NCBI GenBank assembly: GCA_000509105.1
Contig: BAIF02000023.1
Coordinates: 1-64,000 of the forward strand
Direction of reading: 5' to 3'
Length of the DNA: 64,000 bases
DNA from: Clostridiales bacterium VE202-21
GTDB lineage: Bacteria > Bacillota > Clostridia > Lachnospirales > Lachnospiraceae
Shown: in pieces, positions 56,280 to 64,000 of the stretch
Layout of the letters: each line of letters begins with the position of its first letter
Position numbering within the stretch: position 1 is the stretch's first letter
Notes under the pieces: model-generated
The model's input: only the letters and a program-made list of their open reading frames with translations
What the model was told of the DNA's origin: nothing
The model's database searches: none
Translations under genes and position numbers: made by a program

Positions 56280-57725
56280 ATGAGACAATTGGTAGAAGCT
56301 ATAGCGAGAAAGATTCCTCGTGAATTGAAAAATTATCATTTGATAAAGAGACAAGATATTTATATTCCTTATTGTGAAATAGGAATTACATGTTTGACAA
56401 AAGAAGTGACGGAAATTAATCTGTTTTTTGAAACAATTTTGAAATTAGTTAATATTGGTATAAGTGATGTATATGAAATAGCAAAAATAATGGGTGTTGA
56501 TTTTAAACTTTTAAAAGAAACGATTGTGGATATGATTGAACAGCATTACATGGTTACTACTGAAAATAAATTGCTAATAACGCCTAAAGGAAATAAAGCA
56601 ATGCTAAATCGGGAACAGGTTACAATACGTAAAAAAAATATTAACCAAGTTGCGGTAAATATGATAACAGAGCAGATTGAAGTGACTGAAAAAACCATGT
56701 CCGGTAATATTCCTAAAAACAGTATTTGTCTTAGTGAAGAGCTGATAATAACTAAAGATTTTTTAGAAAGTCATTATGCAAATATAAATGATATTTATCA
56801 GAAGAATCAAATTGAATTCAATGTTTTTAATACAAGATATTTACAAAGAGAATTATATAAAATACTAGAAATTGCTTATGACAGGTTGTATTATGTAAAA
56901 GAAGAGCTCTTGATATATAAAAATGATGATTCTGCTGATTATGAATTTTTAATAAGTGGAGATATTGGTGAACAATATTTAGATTGTTTTTATCACCAAG
57001 TTAGAGATGTCGTATTTTCTGGTATGGAAAATTTATTTGAACGAGATTGGAAATTCGCACAGAAGCACTATGATGTAGGAATTGTAAGTTCAGAAGAAAA
57101 AAAACATAAAAACCAGTTGCTCAAGGATCTGTATGGAAGTGAAAAAGTTTCTGAGGAACTTTTTTGTGAATTCATTCAAACAAGGGAATTACTAGATGAT
57201 TCTGAGATAGATATGCTATTTTCATATTACACGGAAGTAGACTTTGAAGGTATTCTTATTTCATGTGAAAGAGTTAGGAAATTGTTAAAGCCGAATATCA
57301 TTACGTCAATTAATCAAATGCAAAATAAAAAAATCTGGTTATTGTATAATGGAGAAGAATATGATGTACAAAATTTTTTAGAAAGAAATTTTAGTGAACT
57401 AAAGAAGAAAAAAGTAATAAGTACTTTGGAACGGTTTAATTCAGAAAATCAATATATATGCTTTTATCCCAATATTTTGATAGAGTTTGTGGAACGAACG
57501 GAAGAAATATTTGGTCGTCCACTCACAGTGTTAGAGGGGCGTATAGAATTTAATTCTGATATTGTAAAAGAAAAGATGCAAAAAATAATTCAACAAAATA
57601 ATATATCATTTCAGTTACCAAAATATAAAAAAGCAGAAAAGACTGAAGTTGGGAAAAATAGTCAACCAAATAGAAGTAATACAAAGCCGATACATAAGCA
57701 TAAATTTAAAAAGATGAACAAATAA
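56280..57725 (+). CDS. Unknown partner protein of the kinase-helicase, possible winged-helix N-terminus
   Basis: The product is 481 residues from ATG 56280; AGGAG overlapping the helicase stop lies eight bases upstream, and a TTG at 56259 is less likely. Residues ~50-110 (ISDVYEIAKIMGVDFKLLKETIVDMIEQHYM, then LLITPKGNKAM) look like a winged helix-turn-helix. The middle (residues ~165-330) is helical with many Tyr and Glu and a VEEL/EEL pattern; no nuclease, ATPase or phospholipase motif was found. The C-terminal ~35 residues are a basic, Asn/Lys/His-rich tail. It is AT-rich like the preceding gene and clearly belongs to the same unit. Function unknown. Confidence 0.75.
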   Translation: MRQLVEAIARKIPRELKNYHLIKRQDIYIPYCEIGITCLTKEVTEINLFFETILKLVNIGISDVYEIAKIMGVDFKLLKETIVDMIEQHYMVTTENKLLITPKGNKAMLNREQVTIRKKNINQVAVNMITEQIEVTEKTMSGNIPKNSICLSEELIITKDFLESHYANINDIYQKNQIEFNVFNTRYLQRELYKILEIAYDRLYYVKEELLIYKNDDSADYEFLISGDIGEQYLDCFYHQVRDVVFSGMENLFERDWKFAQKHYDVGIVSSEEKKHKNQLLKDLYGSEKVSEELFCEFIQTRELLDDSEIDMLFSYYTEVDFEGILISCERVRKLLKPNIITSINQMQNKKIWLLYNGEEYDVQNFLERNFSELKKKKVISTLERFNSENQYICFYPNILIEFVERTEEIFGRPLTVLEGRIEFNSDIVKEKMQKIIQQNNISFQLPKYKKAEKTEVGKNSQPNRSNTKPIHKHKFKKMNK

Positions 57726-57729
57726 AGTG

Positions 57730-57763
57730 GGAAGGCAAGAGGTTAATTAATTTCTTGTCTTCC
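57730..57763 (+). terminator. Stem-loop after the kinase-helicase cassette
   Basis: GGAAGGCAAGA and TCTTGTCTTCC pair over 11 bases with one mismatch around an AT-rich loop. The T-run after it is weak, so termination may be partial. Confidence 0.55.
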
Positions 57764-57856
57764 TATTAATTTGGTTCTGATAAAAATGACACAATAAACA
57801 GGTGTGTATCTGGTTAAAGCTAGTATTTTCAAGGCATTACAGGATGGGGGTCCAGT

Positions 57857-58047
57857 TTACAGATGAACCCACCGGGAATCTGGATTCCAAAACCAGTCAG
57901 GATGTGCTGGGGCTGATTAAAATGACGAGCAGACAGTTCCACCAGACAGTTGTCATGATCACTCACAATGAGGAGATTGCACAGCTTGCCGACAGAACCA
58001 TCCGCATCGAAGACGGAAAGATCAGGGAAAGCAGGTGGAATGCATGA
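57857..58047 (+). pseudogene. 3' fragment of a LolD/MacB-type ABC ATPase gene
   Basis: The coding match starts abruptly at TDEPTGNLDSKTSQDV, the Walker B region, and runs through the His switch in VVMITHNEEIAQLADR to a normal end. The Walker A and signature parts are absent from the window. The stop overlaps the start of the permease gene (ATGA), as in intact FtsX-type operons. The loss coincides with the right edge of the mobile region, so insertion or an associated deletion removed the front of the gene. Confidence 0.85.
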
Positions 58048-60534
58048 GCCGGAAGTCATCAGGGAAAATTGCTGTAAATAATAATGGCAGAACGGTAAGA
58101 AGTCTGGCTGCCAGCAGCATAAAAAGTAGCAAAATGCGTAACTTTTTTATTGTAGTTACGATCATCCTTTCCGTCAGCCTGCTCATGGTCATGGCCTTGT
58201 TTTACGCGGGTATGGACACGGAAAGGGCGCGCCAGGTTGAAAAAATGCAGCATGTTATTTATTACAAGCTGGACAGACAGCAGCTGGAGGAACTTTCACA
58301 AGATAAACGGACAGAGTACGTTCTGGGGATGAAAAGCGGCCAGGGCATGGAAGTGGACGGCAAAATGATCCAGCCCGTGGCATATGATAGTGAACCGCTG
58401 AAGGCAGACGGGGTTGAGATTGATACAGTGACTCCGGTCAAAGGAAAAGAGCCGTTAGAGATAAACGAAGTGATGCTGTCAGATGTACACTGCAAGGCAC
58501 TGGGGCTTCAGGGGGAACCGGGCGAAAAGGTGTCCTTTACCTTCTTAGACGGAACAACCGAAGAATTCGTTCTGTCCGGAATCTTCCATTTGGATAGTCC
58601 GCCAAAAATATATAGTCTCATCCTTTCCCAGAAATATGCGGAACAGGGATCACAGCTGAAAGATGTGGCATACGACGGTATCGTGCGCATTCATGATGCA
58701 AGAGAAATGAAGCAGCAAAAATTTTTAGATACCATACGCACCATGGCGTCAGATTATGGTATTGCGAGAAAAAATGTCAATGAAAATAATTTCTACCTGG
58801 ATACCTTATCCGGCGGCGACCGGCAAGCCCAGCAGAATATGTTGATAATCGGCGTAGCCATTGGGATCCTGTTTGTCAGCGTATTGGTAATCTACAGCGT
58901 ATTTTATCTCTCAGTGGTAGGCCGCATCCGGCAGTTCGGACAGCTTAGAACCATTGGAATGACAAAGCGCCAGATCCGCAGAATGGTCCGCACCGAGGGG
59001 CTGATACTATGTGGAATCGGTATCCCCGTAGGACTTGTGATTGGAGGCGTAATCAGTTACCTCCTGAAACCGGGAGGATGGAGCTGGAGGAACACACTGC
59101 TGGTCGGGGCAGCCGTCATTGTGGCTGACATCATAACGGTGCTTCTGTCTATCCGCAAACCGGCGTTCATTGCCTCCTCGATCGCGCCTGTGGAAGCAAG
59201 TAAATTTTCCGGTGTTGAGACGGAAAAACCGAAAAAAGGCAAAAAGAATCGGCATGCGGAGGGAAGACGTCAGGATGGCGCGCACAGCGACAGAAGTAAA
59301 AAAATGTACCGGAATCTTACGCCTATGAATCTGGCCTCCATGAACCGCACGAGAAACAAGAAAAAAACAGCTATGACAATGGCATCACTCGGAATCGGCG
59401 GCGTTTTGTTTATGCTGGCAGCGTGCTTCATTACATGTACCAGCCTGGAAGGGTATGCCAGCCAGGGCCCGTACCGTTTGGGGGAATTTGTCATTGATCT
59501 TTCCTACAATGTATCGGAAACAGCAGAACACGGACAGACATCCATTCAGGAGAATAATCCGATAAATGAGGAGCTGATCAGGCAGCTTGAGTCTATTGAT
59601 GGGGTGGAAAAGGTTCAGACATTCCAGGAATTACACACGCGCTGGGAATCCCATGATGAAATGGACGAGGAGAGTATGGTATCCTTTGCTGAAAATGAGG
59701 TGGAAAAACTGAAAACCATGCTGGAAGAAGGCGATATTAACTATGACAGCATGGTACAGGAAGATCAGCTGCTTGTACAGTATAATGATTCTAATAAAGA
59801 AATTTTTGGCTGGAAGTATGAAGTTGGTGACAAGGTAAAACTGTCCTGGTATGACGGCGCAAATGAGTTAGAAAAAGAATTTACAGTCGCAGGAATCCTG
59901 GATACGGATGACTATATAAAGTACAGTAATAATTATGGGAACTTTATCCTGCCGGAGGAGACATTAAACCAGATGGCAAACGGCCTGAATCTTAACAGTG
60001 AGATCGTTGTGAAGGTTGACCGTGAAAAAGAAGCCCAGATTGAAAAACAGCTGAATGCGGTAATGGATGAAAATCCGATGCTGACAATGGGTACGCTCAG
60101 AGAAATGCTGGAAGAGAGTGAAAAATCCTTTAGTATCCTGTTTTCGGTCATGCTGGGGTTAAGTCTTTTCATTGTGGCATTCAGCATCCTGAATATGATT
60201 AACACATTAATTACTAATATTCTTACGAGAAAACATGAATTTGCGATGATGCAGTCCGTTGGAATGACGACAAAACAACTGTCCCGTATGATACAGATGG
60301 AAGCTGATGCTGACGGCCGGAAACCTGGTCATCACTCTGGTCTTTGGAACGGCGGCAGGGTATGGTATGGTTAAGATATTTGAATACTTTGGGATCGACT
60401 ATATGAGCTTCCGGTTTCCGGGATGGCTGTTCCTGGGGTATGCAGTGTTTACGGCAATTATTCCTATGATTGTCTCCGCGGTTATGATTCGAGGGTTTCA
60501 GAAGGAAGCACTGGTGGATCGGCTGAGGGAGTAG
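58044..60534 (+). pseudogene. FtsX/MacB-type ABC permease, frameshifted near the 3' end
   Basis: The start ATG 58044 overlaps the ATPase stop. The frame gives an N-terminal transmembrane helix, an extracellular domain, three helices of a first FtsX domain (SVLVIYSVFYLSVVGRIRQFGQLRTIGMT), then a second half with another extracellular domain and helix (LFSVMLGLSLFIVAFSILNMINTL). At about 60303 the frame goes wrong: it ends at 60374, while the expected last two helices (LMLTAGNLVITLVFGTAAG to MIRGFQKEALVDRLRE) continue one frame over to 60534. With the ATPase also broken the exporter is dead. Confidence 0.82.
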
Positions 60535-60584
60535 GGTCGTACGCATTGAATAGGCAGGTCGGAATTAAGGCTGCGCCTATGTAG

Positions 60585-60652
60585 ATCAGTAAGCAGGTTT
60601 CCAGGCTTTAAGGCGTTTTACCCCGCCCGAAAAGTCTGGAAGGCCTGCTGAT
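60585..60652 (+). terminator. Long imperfect hairpin after the permease gene
   Basis: ATCAGTAAGCAGGTTTCCAG with its continuation (60585-60609) faces AAAAGTCTGGAAGGCCTGCTGAT (60630-60652). It forms a stem of about 20 pairs with small bulges and a GC-rich loop. There is no clear T-run, so it may be a processing or stability element as well as a terminator. Confidence 0.45.
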
Positions 60653-60811
60653 TATACTCCCCTTGGCGTCCGTCTAATCAGCAAATAGCGCTTCCCAAAG
60701 ATATCACTTGCAATTATGCCGGTTTCTTTTTATAATGAGTGAATGTATAGACCGGCTGTCTAGCGGTCAATGATGAGAAGCAGACATGGATTCTGAAGGG
60801 ATGAAGGTAAG

Positions 60812-61711
60812 ATGAAGGATAGCGATAAGAAGGAAAAGCACCGTTTCCGCAATATGTGGAAGGCGTTAAGTATGGAACTGAGGGAGCACAAAAGTTCTTT
60901 TATGGTATATTTTGTGCTGCGTCTGCTTGTGATCATAGTTATGATCCTGCAGATATTTAATCAAAATTATGAGAATGTGTTTCTATGTATCCTCACGCTG
61001 CTGCTTCTGGTTATCCCTAGTCTGGTTCAGGTGACAATGAAGATAGAACTGCCGACAACTCTCGAGATTATTATTCTTGTTTTCATATTTGCCGCCGAAA
61101 TTCTGGGGGAGATACGGGAGTTCTATATCGTATTTCCGTTTTGGGATACCGTCCTGCACACGCTCAACGGATTCCTTGCGGCTGCAATTGGATTTTCGTT
61201 GGTGGATCTCCTCAACCGCAGTGAAAGAATGGTGTTCAAACTGTCGCCGCTGTTCACAGCCATTGTGGCTTTTTGCTTTTCTATGACTATCGGGGTTATC
61301 TGGGAATTCTTTGAATTCGGCATGGACCATATTCTGGGATTTGATATGCAGAAGGATACCATTATCCATACCATCCGATCGGTTATGCTGGATCCGGCAG
61401 GCGGTAATAATGTTGCTGAGATTGGAAACATAACCAGCGTAGTGGTTCAGGGGAAGGATCTCGGCCTGGGGGGCTATCTGGATATTGGCCTGATCGACAC
61501 CATGAAAGACCTGATGGTAAATTTTATCGGGGCAGTAGTGTTCTCTGTCATCGGTTACTTCTATGTGAAAAATAGAGGCAGAGGACGGGTGGTAGGAAGA
61601 TTCGTCCCGCGGAAAAAGAAGGCGGAACGGGACTTCCTCAAAATCGTGGAAGCGCAGGACGAGAAAGAGCAGGAACAGGAGCAGCAGGAGCAGGAACGTC
61701 CCGGAAAATAG
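60812..61711 (+). CDS. Integral membrane protein (DUF2238/YjdF-like)
   Basis: This 299-residue protein has about seven hydrophobic segments between residues ~32 and ~255. The pattern FPFWDTVLHTLNGFLAAAIGFSLVD and IGVIWEFFEFGMDHILGF is characteristic of the YjdF/DUF2238 membrane family. The cytoplasmic C-terminus is charged and ends in a Glu/Gln-rich repeat. Function is unknown in the family. It is a single gene, convergent with the IclR gene across a shared terminator. Confidence 0.75.
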   Translation: MKDSDKKEKHRFRNMWKALSMELREHKSSFMVYFVLRLLVIIVMILQIFNQNYENVFLCILTLLLLVIPSLVQVTMKIELPTTLEIIILVFIFAAEILGEIREFYIVFPFWDTVLHTLNGFLAAAIGFSLVDLLNRSERMVFKLSPLFTAIVAFCFSMTIGVIWEFFEFGMDHILGFDMQKDTIIHTIRSVMLDPAGGNNVAEIGNITSVVVQGKDLGLGGYLDIGLIDTMKDLMVNFIGAVVFSVIGYFYVKNRGRGRVVGRFVPRKKKAERDFLKIVEAQDEKEQEQEQQEQERPGK

Positions 61712-61821
61712 ACCGGATGGAGGACTCCGGGGTAAAATAATGCGGATTCTAAAAACTGTAACAGTTCAGGACGGCCTGGTTTGCTATCAAAAACAGGCCG
61801 TCCGGCCTGTCATATCTAAAC

Positions 61822-61871
61822 GCGGAAAAGCCGCATCTTATGGAAGATACCATAAGGTGCGGCTTTTCCGC
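61822..61871. terminator. Bidirectional terminator between convergent genes
   Basis: GCGGAAAAGCCGCATCTTATGG and CCATAAGGTGCGGCTTTTCCGC form an almost perfect 22-bp stem around AAGATA. The AAAA and TTTT blocks inside the stem suit termination from both sides. Confidence 0.8.
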
Positions 61872-61900
61872 AGTTAGAAATCGTACGATACGCTGCGGGC

Positions 61901-62677
61901 TTACCTGCCCCAGCATTGGAATAGGTTACGGGTAATTTCTTCGGATGCTTCTTTGAGTACCGGCAGATAGGGCAGCAATTCGTCGGTGTCTTTTATACCG
62001 ACAAATCCGCTGAATGACAGTGCGGCTATGATATTTCCTTCGCTGTCCCGGACCGGAACGGATATGCAGCTGCCGTTATCAGAGGACTCTCTGTGGTCAA
62101 AGGCATATCCTCTTTTTGCGGTCTTTCGGACTTCCAGCCAGAATTCGTCCGGATCAATGATGGTATAAGGGGTGAGCGGTTCCATATCGCAGGAATCGAC
62201 CAGCTTTTCTACCAGGCTGATCGGCAGCTCGGACATTAGAACCTTGCCTCCCGCACAAGCGTAAAAGGGAAGCTCGGAGTACAATGCCGGTACATAGTTT
62301 ACAAGGCTCTTAGTGCGGGACTGCTGCAGTACGTAGCAGCGGTGCCCTTCGCGTACGATCAGATTCATGGGCTGGCCGTGTTCTTCTGTGCAGCGGATCA
62401 TAGTCAGCTCCGCTACTTCCTTTAAGGCCAGATAGAGGTTATTTTTCTCGATGACAAAACTGATCTTCTGGCCGGTTATGTAACGCCCATCGTTACACTG
62501 GTAAACCCAGCCATTCACTTCTAAAGTCTTTAAAATGCGGAAAGCAGTTGACGGATTAAGCTCACAGCTTTTTGCAATCTCATTTACGCCAAGCGGAGAG
62601 CGTTCCTTGCGGAGGATGTCCAGTACCTCTAAGGCACGGTCCACCATCTTGATGGTTTCTACGTTTTGTTTTTCCAT
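61901..62677 (-). CDS. IclR-family transcriptional regulator
   Basis: This 258-residue regulator has an N-terminal winged helix-turn-helix (LGVNEIAKSCELNPSTAFRILKTLEVNGW) and a C-terminal IclR effector domain (YACAGGKVLMSELP, ESSDNGSCISVPVRD, AALSFSGF). IclR proteins usually bind a small acid or sugar acid. It is divergent from the DapA/NanA-family gene, and GGAAT/ATTCC palindromes lie in the shared upstream region, so it probably controls that gene and itself. Confidence 0.9.
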   Translation of the reverse strand: MEKQNVETIKMVDRALEVLDILRKERSPLGVNEIAKSCELNPSTAFRILKTLEVNGWVYQCNDGRYITGQKISFVIEKNNLYLALKEVAELTMIRCTEEHGQPMNLIVREGHRCYVLQQSRTKSLVNYVPALYSELPFYACAGGKVLMSELPISLVEKLVDSCDMEPLTPYTIIDPDEFWLEVRKTAKRGYAFDHRESSDNGSCISVPVRDSEGNIIAALSFSGFVGIKDTDELLPYLPVLKEASEEITRNLFQCWGR

Positions 62678-63232
62678 GATGCGTACCTCCTTACTATATA
62701 CTATGATATCTTGCTAAAGGGATATCAAGTGTTCCATCCGGCAAGTTATTATTGGAATATTTATTTCATCAGAGTGTATAGCGACTATATACTACATTTA
62801 TACCATTTTAAAAAATGTATGTCAATATGTTGAAAGAAAATGGGGGAATTAATTGGAATATATATTCCGAAAAAATAAAATGCCAGAGAGGACATGTTAT
62901 AGATATGTGAGCGAGCAACATTAATTTAGTGATATTAATTGGGTTAAATGAGTTAAATTAAAACAAAAACTATGATTACAGAATATAATCAAAAATATCT
63001 GAAAATATAATGAAAAATTTAAAATATAAAAAGTGGAAAAATGTAGTTGACAGACCATAAAAATCGTTGTATATTGAAATTACGGAATAGCCATTCCGAA
63101 AAGCGGATTAATTCAACAAGAATGAGAGTCAAGAAAATCATTCTAAACAGAATAAGACCATATTTTACATATTGGAATGACTATTTTAAATCTAATCAAT
63201 TATATTTTGAAGAGTAAAGGAGAACGAGAACA
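62678..63232. promoter_or_regulatory. Divergent control region between IclR and lyase genes
   Basis: A 555-base gene-free, very AT-rich region. It holds a perfect palindrome GGAATATATATTCC at 62855-62868, a second (CGGAAT-AGCC-ATTCCG) at 63083-63098, and weaker GGAATA-like sites near 62754 and 63172. The promoter of the lyase gene is described separately. A long leader of about 150 bases separates it from the start codon. Confidence 0.6.
63047..63098 (+). promoter_or_regulatory. Sigma-A promoter with operator palindrome before the lyase gene
   Basis: TTGACA at 63047-63052 and TATATT at 63070-63075 are separated by 17 bases, close to the ideal. The palindrome CGGAAT-AGCC-ATTCCG at 63083-63098 covers the expected start point, so a bound regulator would block transcription. 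IclR is the obvious candidate. Confidence 0.7.
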
Positions 63233-64000
63233 ATGGCAAAAGAAAAACTGAACGGCATCTACATCCCAATGGTGACACCTTTTCATGAAGATGAATCCAT
63301 CAACTTTGCAGGAATCAAAGAATGCACGGATTTTCTGGCTGACAATGGTGTTACTGGTATTATTCCCTCCGGCAGTACCGGCGAGATGGTTGCGATGACT
63401 CCTGACGAGCAGATTGCAGTGAATGATGCGGCGGTGAAAGCCGCAGACGGAAGGATTAAAGTCGTATGCTCAACCGGCGCATATCGGACAAAAGACGTGG
63501 TTAAAATGTCACAGGCAGCCGAGGCAGCGGGTGCAGACGGCGTTATGGCAGTAACACCGTGGTACATGGCTCCGAATGAGAACGAACTGTTAAAGCATTA
63601 TGAGACAATCCGTAAAGCTATTGATATCCCGATTATGGTATATCACAACCCCTACTATTCAACCTGCCTGATGAGTGATGAATTTATGGCTAAGCTGTAC
63701 AACGAAGGCTTTATCGACGCGGTGAAGGAGCGTCAGGCGGATGTGTACAGACAACAGGATCTTAGATATCTTACAGACGATCATTTTGCGATCTTCTATG
63801 GTTACGATGTATGCCCTGTTGAAAGCGTGAGCTGCTGGGCAGACGGATGGGTATGCGGTACAGGGAACCTTTTCCCGAAGGAGAATACAGAAGTATTCAA
63901 CCTTGCAAAAGAGAGGAAGATGGAAGAAGCGATGACTGCCCACTTCGAAAAGATCCGCCCCTATCTTCCGTTATTTACGAAACCGACTGCAGACGGCATG
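63233..64000 (+). CDS. DapA/NanA-family lyase or synthase, 3' end outside window
   Basis: 256 residues are visible from ATG 63233, preceded by AAAGGAGAACGAG, and the frame is still open at the window end. The TIM-barrel aldolase marks are present: SGSTGE at residues ~46-51, Tyr137 in VYHNPYY and the Schiff-base Lys165 in DAVKERQAD. It forms or breaks a bond to pyruvate. Control by an IclR protein points to catabolism of a sugar acid or sialic-acid-like compound rather than lysine synthesis, which is inference. Confidence 0.87.
   Translation, partial: MAKEKLNGIYIPMVTPFHEDESINFAGIKECTDFLADNGVTGIIPSGSTGEMVAMTPDEQIAVNDAAVKAADGRIKVVCSTGAYRTKDVVKMSQAAEAAGADGVMAVTPWYMAPNENELLKHYETIRKAIDIPIMVYHNPYYSTCLMSDEFMAKLYNEGFIDAVKERQADVYRQQDLRYLTDDHFAIFYGYDVCPVESVSCWADGWVCGTGNLFPKENTEVFNLAKERKMEEAMTAHFEKIRPYLPLFTKPTADGM

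Noticed and set aside
47975-57779. 9-base direct match TTGGTTCTG at 47975-47983 and 57771-57779 as possible element ends
   Set aside because: A 9-base match between two windows of this size can occur by chance, and the right copy is about 75 bases inside the point where the ABC ATPase match begins.
1-64000. CRISPR array, tRNA or rRNA genes
   Set aside because: No regularly spaced repeats, cloverleaf-like sequences or rRNA-like stretches were seen on reading either strand.

Overview
The window looks like a chromosomal stretch from a low-GC anaerobic Firmicute, most likely a gut Lachnospiraceae or related Clostridia. The evidence is the strong AGGAGG-type ribosome sites, a CUT1 sugar transporter with no ATPase of its own, YesM/YesN and AraC regulators, and Tn554-like recombinase genes with a DUF6262 partner. 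This is inferred from gene style only; no rRNA or tRNA is present.

Layout. (1) 1-1.9 kb: 3' end of a conjugative-element-type cell-wall hydrolase, then a 617-bp partial copy of the xylA/pfkB junction and gene debris. (2) 1.9-5.3 kb: a lipoprotein plus two permeases of a carbohydrate ABC importer. A dead group II intron follows, begins exactly after the last stop codon, and is itself cut by a decayed IS701-type transposase. (3) 7.5-39.3 kb: a large glycoside catabolic island with three GH78 alpha-L-rhamnosidases, two GH3 beta-glycosidases, a GH94 phosphorylase, a pectin-acetylesterase-like protein, a tannase/feruloyl-esterase-family protein, five other alpha/beta hydrolases, a metallo-beta-lactamase-fold hydrolase, two regulatory systems, and many fragments of GH2, GH3, tannase and transporter genes. 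None of the GH enzymes shows a signal peptide, so small imported glycosides are the likely substrates, probably acylated rhamnosyl-glucosides. (4) 39.3-44.5 kb: two AraC regulators and an isomerase-kinase-aldolase operon. (5) 44.9-57.8 kb: mobile DNA with a sigma-like protein, a DinG-type helicase, three tyrosine recombinases plus DUF6262 in Tn554-like order, and an AT-rich two-gene cassette made of a Ser/Thr-kinase-helicase fusion and an unknown partner. (6) 57.8-64 kb: a decapitated ABC-ATPase, a frameshifted FtsX-type permease, a membrane protein, an IclR regulator and the start of a DapA/NanA-family lyase gene.

Two observations stand out. First, four operons of the catabolic island share a promoter module with identical spacing: a TAGAAYA box, then a GAGA box 21 bp later, then an extended -10 (TG-N-TTTAAT) whose hexamer starts 27 bp after the GAGA box. 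This is the geometry expected for an AraC-type activator, and two closely related AraC genes lie in the island. Second, the kinase-helicase plus partner cassette lies directly behind a recombinase trio and has its own promoter inside an inverted repeat. It is the best candidate here for an undescribed, probably defensive, system.
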